From Ditylenchus dipsaci (lineage: Eukaryota > Nematoda > Chromadorea > Rhabditida > Anguinidae), in contig SADC01000272.1 in NCBI GenBank assembly GCA_004194705.1, positions 62,001-126,000 on the forward strand: a stretch of DNA of 64,000 nt. The letters are read 5' to 3'. A program made the translations under genes and the position numbers. This document shows positions 57,250-64,000 of this stretch, piece by piece. The stretch's first letter is position 1. Each line of letters opens with the position of its first letter. A model generated the notes under the pieces. The model ran no database searches. It was not told the origin of the DNA and was given only the letters and a program-made list of their open reading frames with translations.

Positions 57250-58979
57250 CCTGTCTCTTCCTTAGAAAATTGTCAAATCGTCCAAAGGTAAATCTCTTCC
57301 TTATCATGGCAATTTGAAACGTTTCGATTAGACCAGCAAGACCAGCAAGACTCAGGGTGAGCAGGGGAACCACCTGGCACGTTCTCTAGAGTCTGGACCA
57401 TTAAAACCAAGTGGTCGTCCACTTGGATCAAATTTTTCTTCTTCACGTTTTTGGGTTCCGAAACCTGTTTTCTGGACTGATTCGGGCACGCTGAAGATGG
57501 TTTGATAGAGGTAAATGCCGTTTTCTCGAGTATTTTTTGAGTTTCAGGCAATAATTGATTTCAGCAAAATTAATTATTGCCCAAAACTAAAAAATACCCT
57601 ACAAAACGGCATTTTACCACTATCAACCATCTTCAGCATGTCCGAATTAGTCTAGAAAACAGGTTTTTGGAGCATGAAAAACGTAAAAAAAATGACTAAA
57701 ATTCATTTTAGGCCATCCAGCTTGATATCCACCTGAACCATGGGTACCTATCCTAGGTTCATAGTTTGAGTCACCAAAATTACAGTTTTGCATTGTCAAC
57801 CATGTTCAGCGTAAAATTTGGGTGAGAAAACCATAGTTTACAATCCATATAAAAAACTGATATTTTCGGGATTTTTTAGGCGATGGTCCCTCAGAATAAG
57901 TATCTACCCATTATAGGTGTTGTGGCTAGTGAAATCACTATTTGGTATTATCAAACTGTGTTCAGCACATGATTTAGGTGAGATAGGGGGTTTTCTGTCT
58001 TACTTTGAAAAATTTCCAATTTTCCGAAAATTTGTAGATCGTAGCCTTAGTCTTAAAAAAGTTTCAGTTAGGACCCACAAGCGGAAAAGTTGTACTCAAA
58101 AATAATTGAGCGTCGAAAAGAGCATAAGAATGAAACAACGATGATGCGCCGCACTCCGAATAAAAAATCGCCTCACTCAGAATGAAAGAGCGCGGGAGTG
58201 CGGCTCCAAAAATGTGTCGCCTGATTGTGAACACGCTGGCGCCGCACGCGGGAGTGAAGATTTGCGCGGGAGTGCGGAGGTGCGGCTCCCATTGTGTACT
58301 TAGCTTTAGGAACCAATAAACCATGCTATTCAACCCAAATTGTGTGCTGAAAACAGTCTGTTGAGACCAAAATCCTGTTTTGACTAACTAGAATCTAAAT
58401 ACCCTGGGTTATTTCTGAAAAACAGTACCCACTTTAAGGTAGTCGGCACTTATGCACTTCACATGCCTTCTCGCAGCATTTAATAATAATTTGAGAAAAG
58501 TGTTTAAATGTCTCCTAAGTAATTGTTTCGCGCACGTTCTCAGTTTTTATTTAATTTTTGCCCCTGAAATGAATAATTACCAGGTAGTCGACCCTAAAAT
58601 TAAGAGAATCATTCAGATTGAGCATGTAAATAATTCTATCATGCCTAGAAGAGTGCCTCGAGTACGGGGAGCAAATGGGAGCAAAAAAAAGTCCTTTTGC
58701 AGCAAAAAAAGTCTTTTTGGCGCAAAAAAGTCTTTTTGCAGCAAGGAAAAGCTTTGCCCTATCCGTTATCTTTTAGGTAGGTAACTACCAGAATATTGGG
58801 TATCACCTAAATCGGTCGTCAATACAAAGTCATGTACCCAAAATGAGGTGCAGAATACGTTTTATCGTCACCAAAATAGTGGATCACTATGCTTCAACAC
58901 CTTTATTTTTATCCTTTTAAATGGGTAATAATTAATTGGATTAGGTAATTTAATAAGTTAGTTCATTGAAAATGCATTA
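57250..58979. other. Intergenic, one inverted repeat
   Basis: Inverted repeat about 57446-57666 (GAAACCTGTTTTCTGGACTG, GCTGAAGATGG and complements), centre near 57555. A three-unit tandem (GCAGCAAAAAAAGTCTTTTT) at 58678-58746 drives a spurious basic frame. Confidence 0.5.
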
Positions 58980-60174
58980 TGGCTCGTTCACGGACTGCCA
59001 CTTAGACTATTTTGGCTACATGAACATCTCTTAGTCTCAGTATAAGTCTAAGTCTTAGTCTAAGTCTCAGTCTAAGGTATTCACGGAGTGAGACTTAGAC
59101 TGAGACTAAGACTAATTTTCTTCATGCGAAAAATATGAAAACAGGATCAAATTTTTCTTTTAACTGGTTTAAAGGTTATTGGATGCTTTCTTTCTCGACC
59201 AGCCATCTAAGCTGAGCACGCAGCGGTATAGAAAACTGCTCTGGAATTATTGCAATAAAGTGGAAGATTTTGTTGAAGTTGATTGCATGCTCACATGAGA
59301 TGGCTGACGACGTAGTCGAAGCCATTTCTGTCCTCCACAATGTCCTTATCGAAGAGATAGAGGAGGAAATATACTTAGACAGAGCCATGGCAGATTTTTA
59401 TAATTGGCGTGGAATAAGCGCCGGTGCGCCCGAAGAAGTAGCCAATGCAAAAGACATAAGAACAAGGCTTGTCGAAACTTTTAATGGTGTTGTTAGCAAA
59501 GGTTTTCAGGAAAAATTTATTTAAACAAAGAAATTAATGAAAATTGTGAACATTGTGGACATTGCACTGTGAACATGTAAAACAAAGTCGTTCTTAGTGA
59601 GTTCTTAGTTTAAGTCTAAGTCTCAGCCCGTGAACACCTTAGACTAAGACGGAGACTTATACTGAGACTATTAGGCTACATGAACACCCCTTAGTCTCAG
59701 TCTAAGTCTTAGTCTAAGTTTCAGTCTAAGTCGCAGTCCGTGAACGGGCTTCACATAGCTTTGACAATTAGATAATTCGAAAAGCGCCTATTTGAATAAT
59801 CAGATACTTCAAAAAGATGATATTACGCCAATTAAGATAGTTCGCCAATCGCTTATTTCGCTTATAATACGTTTTGACAATTGGATGATTCATATTCAGT
59901 ATATTTAGCTAATTTACATTTCACCATAGCACATATTTCGACAATACAGTGCGCAGACGTTGGGGAACACAGAAAACTATATGGCAAAGTTAGTGATTGT
60001 CGAAGTAGCTTTTGGTAAATCATCCGATTGTCAAAACGTATTATAAACGAAATAAGCGATTGGCGAACTATCTTAATTGGCGTAATATCATCTTTTTGAA
60101 GTATCTGATTATTCAAATAGGCGCTTTTTGAATTATCTAATTGTCAAAGCTATGTAAAGCCCGTGAACGAGCCA
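58980..60174. mobile_element. PIF/Harbinger transposon relic with nested MITE
   Basis: Ends are inverted repeats TGGCTCGTTCACGGACTGC and its complement, flanked by the direct repeat TTA (58977-58979 and 60175-60177), the usual Harbinger target duplication. Subterminal DNA has many copies of AGTCTCAGTCTAAG-like words in both orientations. The interior (about 59235-59523, +) encodes a nuclease C-terminus: AIKWKILLKLIACSHEMADD, VVEAISVLHNVLIEE (compare the family's K-x-R-W-x-x-L ... A-C-C-x-L-H-N), ending EKFI and TAA. Most of the transposase is deleted. A second element is inserted in the right terminus. Confidence 0.85.
59746..60162. mobile_element. MITE nested in the Harbinger right end
   Basis: A 417-bp element with long inverted arms (about 59746-59895 and 60010-60162), ends GGGCTTCACATAGC / GCTATGTAAAGCCC, and the 6-bp direct repeat GTGAAC on both sides (59740-59745, 60163-60168). 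Removing it with one GTGAAC rebuilds the right terminal repeat of the host element exactly. Superfamily not assigned. Confidence 0.8.
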
Positions 60175-60353
60175 TTATGTTTAATGATACTCTGTTAAAT
60201 TGAAAGTGGAATTGATTGCATGTTCTGCTTGCAGAAAAAATATCAAAAACAACGTAAGAGACGCATGAGTGTGGTTTTCGTAGTGAGACAAGCATTTTAA
60301 TAATATTTTGAAAAAGCGTCGCGAACTGGACTATCCCAAAAAATTTATGAATA

Positions 60354-60830
60354 CAGTCGACGCTCGATTTAAGGCGCGTCCCCAAAGAGTGCAATGTAAA
60401 GTGTGATATAAATTGCAAAAAAACGGCTGTAGATTTTTTTTCTCGGCCGAACCAATTTTTCTGTTGGTACCATTTTGTAGCTGAGATACAGAGCTACGCA
60501 ATAAAAAAAATTCAGCGATATGTGGCTGAATTTTTTTTTGATAAAATGCGTTTATTTGCACTCTACATCGCACTCTACATTGCACTCATTTAGTGAGAGT
60601 GCAAATAGAGTGCAAATAAAGTAGAGTGCAAATAAACGCATTTTATCAAAAAAAATTCAGCCACATATCGCTGAATTTTTTTATTGCGCAGCCCTGTATC
60701 TCAGCTACAAAATGGTACCAACAGAAAAGAAAGTTCGGCCGAGAAAAAAATCTACAGCCGTTCCCGCCTAAACAAGTCAAAAAAAAATCACTCACTCATT
60801 GGGTTATTCATTGACTCATTGACTTAGCTT
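60354..60830. repeat. Inverted repeat with CAGTCGACGCTCG left end
   Basis: Left end CAGTCGACGCTCGATTTAAG (TA before it) resembles the pogo-like family. Arms about 60418-60588 and 60600-60768 share CTACAGCCG, TTGGTACCATTTTGTAGCTG and TTTGATAAAATGCGTTTATT. The right end is not clean. Confidence 0.6.
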
Positions 60831-61419
60831 TAACGACGCTCAAGGGACCGCCCAAAAAGGTGAGTCTTGTCACTTTAAAAAACTGATTTCGACATGAAAT
60901 CTGTATAAACATATCTAGAGACCAGAAATAACGGCAAATCTTATAAATAAAGAATATCCATACCTTTTTTTACATTAAAGCAAAACCTATATTTACATGT
61001 AATCGCATCAACAACCGCAACAATAATAGTCAATGGTTTAAAAAATATGCTTTTGGCCCTAACAAAATTCGCCTCGACCTTTGCAGTAAAACAAACACGT
61101 GTTACACACTAGCGAATGAGCTATCTAGGAATGGTGAGTAAAAAAATTCATCTGATATATGGATTTATAAAATTAGATCGGCATTTATTAGGCTACAAAA
61201 TCCACGAGCCAAAATTTTCGATGGAGGCGCTCGGCGCTGTGCTATTGTTCAATAGAGGTCTTGACCAGGCCGTGACGAATTCGTCGCCCGAACAACACTT
61301 TCCACATCCTTTCTGGTTCCAATTTGAACAGTTTCATAGAGAATCTTTTCGCGCAGTGGTCGATTCTTGCTTTCAGTCATGATTTGAACGGCAAACGCAT
61401 CAAAGGTAAAGGGAACTTC

Positions 61420-62014
61420 GGTTCTATTTAAGAATCCGGTGCCAAAAATAGCTTGTCCCCATTGTTAATTTTTCATGTTAAACAGCTTGGTCCCCATGTT
61501 GTTTTTCGTATTGTACGAAAAAGATTGTCCAGATATCATTATTACGCACAAGACATCAATGCCAATTAAACGAATGAAAGTTCATAATTATCTATTCTGT
61601 GTACCATAGATACACGCTCAAAGAAGAATTCAAGGATATTTTTTCCAGGCTCAAGACTTCCCGCAAAAAGACAAAATGTACCTAATATATATATATTTTA
61701 ATTTCTTTGTCGAGCCATATATTTTTTGACAAACCTTGCTCCTATGTAAATAAAATTTCTTCAGAATGAAAGGTGCGATAAGTAATGCCAGTATCGAAAT
61801 TGCAAAACATTTTCAAAGATTACTCCAAAACCTGAAGCTCTTGAACCTGGAAACATTAGGTAATTGTTGAGAACAGACTAACTACAAAAATGACAAAAAT
61901 TGTCTAAGAGATGACACGGAACAAAATCTGCCAGGACAAAAATGAATTTTTTTAATATTGAAAACAACAGGGGGGACCAAGCTGTTTTGGCACCGGATTC
62001 TTAAATAGAGCCAT
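61420..62014. mobile_element. Unclassified element inserted in a SINE, 12-bp flanking repeat
   Basis: Inverted ends GGTTCTATTTAAGAATCCGG / complement, about 45 bp with mismatches. AAAGGGAACTTC occurs immediately outside on both sides (61408-61419, 62015-62026) and is the start of the SINE seen downstream. No transposase seen inside. Confidence 0.6.
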
Positions 62015-62081
62015 AAAGGGAACTTCATATACGCATCGCCTAAGGTCAAAGGTTCAAATTCCCCTAGCTACCCCCTAGCTA
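62015..62081 (+). repeat. tRNA-derived SINE fragment
   Basis: AAAGGGAACTTCATATACGC then a B-box-like GGTTCAAATTCCCC. Related to 46565-46625 (+) and 62815-62895 (-). Followed at once by a CCGTATTT-family MITE. Confidence 0.6.
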
Positions 62082-62327
62082 CCGTAATTCCTCTAATAGA
62101 GCCCCCCCTCTAATAGAGCCCCCTCAAACTTCAAGTGGTCTGAAATTAGTGTTTTCATTTACTGTTTGAGCTGTGTAAAAAGTGCCCGCGAGGGATTTCA
62201 AAAATCTAACAGGCACTTTTTACACAGCTCAAACAGTAAATGAAAACAAAAGTTTCAGACCACTTGAAGTTTGAAAAAATTGCATGCTTCTAATAGAGCC
62301 CCCGGGGCTCTATTAGAGGAATTACGG
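62082..62327. mobile_element. MITE of the CCGTATTT family, copy 5
   Basis: Ends CCGTAATTCCTCTAATAGAG / complement, TA-flanked, with a strong internal palindrome containing GCACTTTTTACACAGCTC. Another right-end remnant lies at 62770-62810. Confidence 0.8.
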
Positions 62328-62814
62328 TAGGTGCTTATTTTTTTATAATTTATTAAGTTCACTAACTTCTAGGGTCAAAAACTTTAGTGGAATCGATTGG
62401 AATTATTTCCAGCATTACTTTACTATCACCAACTACCTTAATTTTGGAATTTTATGCAAATGACAGCCCTGTGTAGGATGGCATGGAATTGGACATCGTT
62501 GAATGTTTCTAACTATAGGGTGATTCAAAAATTCTGTCGGTTATCTTTTGGCCATAACTTATTGTAGAACGCATTTTTTTGAAAACGGTTTTTACAGATC
62601 TACTTAGTATTGAAAAGCAATTGTTTTGGTATATAATGTCAAAAACACGATTTTCGCTTGGTCCTCCTGTTTGCGTCCCACGAGCTCTTCCGATTCCCTT
62701 TTTCGATTTTGGTTGAGCACCCGAAATTTCGAGATTGACCCAAAATTTTTCAGATTTCAGGGGTTTGAAAAATAAGCGCGCATGCGAGCTTATTAAAGGA
62801 AATACGGTAAATGA

Positions 62815-62895
62815 TCCGGTGAGCACCAAATGGTAGTCGAACCTGCGGCACAAGCGATGCGTATATGAAGTTGCCACTCCCTTTAAAAGACAGAT
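62815..62895 (-). repeat. tRNA-derived SINE copy, minus strand
   Basis: Minus strand reads AAAGGGAGTGGCAACTTCAT, ATACGCATCGC and GCAGGTTCGACTACC (B-box). Best-preserved copy of the family in the window. Confidence 0.6.
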
Positions 62896-62974
62896 AATAT
62901 CGTGCAAAAAGCATCAATAGATAAAAATCAATTTGCATAAAGTATCAAAAGACACCCTGTATATGCTTTTATTT

Positions 62975-63412
62975 TTATTCTTCTTTTTTGATAAGTCCAA
63001 CAGTGCCATGGGTTGCATCCAAAACCACTTCATCACCTAAAAACTGAATTGATATCTGAAGCGATTCTTTTATCCTAAAATCACCTGTTTGAAAGATATC
63101 AGTAGCATTTTGAACAGAAATCAGGCAAGGCAAACCCTGTTCTCTAGCCACCACTGCTCCATGTGAGAGCAATCCTCCAATTTCAGTGACTAGCCCTCTT
63201 ATTATAGGAAATAAAGGAGACCAGCCAATGTCTGTATATTTGGTGATCAGGATTTCTCCAGGCTTAATACTTATTTTGAATTCATTTTGTTGCAATTGTT
63301 AAGCATCATCAAACCTTGGTGTTTTCAGCCTCTTTTAGAGAGCTGGCCACCCTGGCTTTTCCTTGTACAACTCCCTCACAAACACAAGTTCCAGTGAGAG
63401 AGATGATAAATC
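62975..63412 (-). pseudogene. C-terminal fragment of a PEP-synthase-like protein (PEP-utilising mobile domain)
   Basis: PEP synthase/PPDK-type enzymes use a swivelling domain with a phosphorylated His. On the minus strand, ISLTGTCVCEGVVQGKARVA (start of the mobile domain) is followed, after a frameshift or short interruption near 63300, by ISIKPGEILITKYTDIGWSP, TEIGGLLSHGAVVAREQG (catalytic His in LSHGA) and LPCLISVQNAT. It ends ...THGTVGLIKKEE and a stop. Only this last domain is present in the window; nothing recognisable lies upstream on the minus strand to 63870. It could be the last exon of a gene continuing beyond the window, with an indel error, or a fragment. The frameshift makes pseudogene more likely. 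Confidence 0.7.
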
Positions 63413-63869
63413 AGTGTTTTGAAGTATGATAGACTCCTTGAGTTGGAAAAATTAGTTAATTGTATCGGTATTATAATTAGATCGATCAAGCATCAAGACT
63501 ACTTTTATTAAGTTTTTGAAGACTTTAGTTTTGGTTTCAGGACACAACTTACTCCCCCGCGGACCAGACCTTTCGCGGTCATTTAAATTAAAGTAATTAT
63601 GATTTTTTGTCATTTATTCTATTGTCTTTCAGTTTTTGAACACAATGGTGTCTGGGAGCGCTTTCGACCAAAATTTTAAAAAATTGTTTTTTAAATTTTA
63701 CTTGGATTCGCACCGCTCTTCACAAAGTTCCTGTGTCTTCCCTTGCGAAAAAATTTTAAGACCACCCCGGCCCCCGTGAATTTTTTTTCGAAATTACCTA
63801 TTCTGCCCCCTGTTGTAGCCAAATCTCCCGTTTTTTTCAAGAACTACTATTACTGCTCTGTTGATCATT
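63413..63869. other. Intergenic, nothing recognised
   Basis: No frame, repeat or relic identified between the PEP-synthase relic and the mariner relic. Confidence 0.4.
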
Positions 63870-63998
63870 TTTTGGTATTTCTGCTGCAAGGCATGTTTAG
63901 TTCTTCTTGCACAATACCATGCATGTTATTGGAGTTTTGCAGACCTGGTTCTTCTTTCATCCGTATAGAAAGAAGTCACGCGGCTTTAAGTCAGGCGA
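63870..63998 (-). mobile_element. Mariner-type transposase relic (C-terminal part), runs off the window
   Basis: Minus-strand reading SPDLKPRDFFLYG then a stop, then KNQVCKT and, in another frame, NNMHGIVQEELNM. SPDLxPxDFFLxG is the motif around the last catalytic Asp of mariner-like DDD transposases. It is broken by a stop and frameshift, so inactive. The rest would lie past the right end of the window. Confidence 0.65.
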
Positions 63999-64000
63999 AT

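Noticed and set aside
58452..58784. 110-codon ORF with a basic Ser/Lys-rich end
   Set aside because: The basic end comes from a three-unit tandem DNA repeat, and the rest has no recognisable domain.

Overview
The window is AT-rich animal nuclear DNA, most likely from an invertebrate. Genes are split by GT-AG introns, poly(A) signals are AATAAA, and the space between and inside genes is packed with palindromic DNA-transposon derivatives. Nothing bacterial, viral or organellar was recognised. A multidomain SH3-DH-PH RhoGEF and C2H2 fingers mark it as metazoan. A relic of a PEP-synthase-like gene, a type known from several arthropods, would fit an arthropod-like host, but the taxon cannot be fixed from this sequence alone.

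Layout. (1) 1.5-27.7 kb, + strand: a long Asef/collybistin-type Rho guanine nucleotide exchange factor. Its N-terminal exons are scattered over 1.5-15.3 kb and separated by introns of up to 8 kb filled with MITEs (palindromic, non-coding DNA transposons). A compact 3' part (23.4-27.7 kb) encodes the SH3, DH and PH domains. (2) 28.5-31.4 kb, +: a four-finger C2H2 zinc-finger gene that may share its first exons with a very short alternative transcript. (3) 32.1-36.5 kb: an almost perfect 2.08-kb head-to-head inverted duplication of an unrecognised secreted-protein gene. The right copy carries a one-base deletion that truncates it. (4) 38.8-39.1 kb, +: an intronless gene for a small six-cysteine secreted protein. 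(5) 39.7-44.3 kb: a long inverted repeat whose loop is filled with smaller inverted-repeat elements, including a hAT-like element with an 8-bp target duplication. (6) 42.9-49.9 kb: octamer-rich repeats and a roughly 1.1-kb tandem repeat interrupted by a 17-N gap. (7) 50.5-53.6 kb, +: a multi-exon, frameshifted ABCC transporter pseudogene covering the end of the second membrane domain and the second nucleotide-binding domain. (8) 54.5-55.0 kb, +: a decayed histone H3 gene that still has its histone-type 3' stem-loop. (9) 59.0-60.2 kb: a PIF/Harbinger transposon relic with a nested MITE. (10) 60-64 kb: more nested MITEs and SINEs, a PEP-synthase mobile-domain relic (- strand) and, at the very end, a mariner-type transposase relic (- strand).

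The apparently active content is the RhoGEF (cytoskeletal/GTPase signalling), the zinc-finger gene (probable nucleic-acid binding) and the two kinds of secreted-protein gene. The rest is mobile-element debris and dead genes. There is no operon-like organisation. The best candidates for something undescribed are the secreted-protein gene and its very young palindromic duplication, although a palindrome of this shape can also be a long-read assembly artefact. No previously undescribed multi-gene system could be demonstrated.
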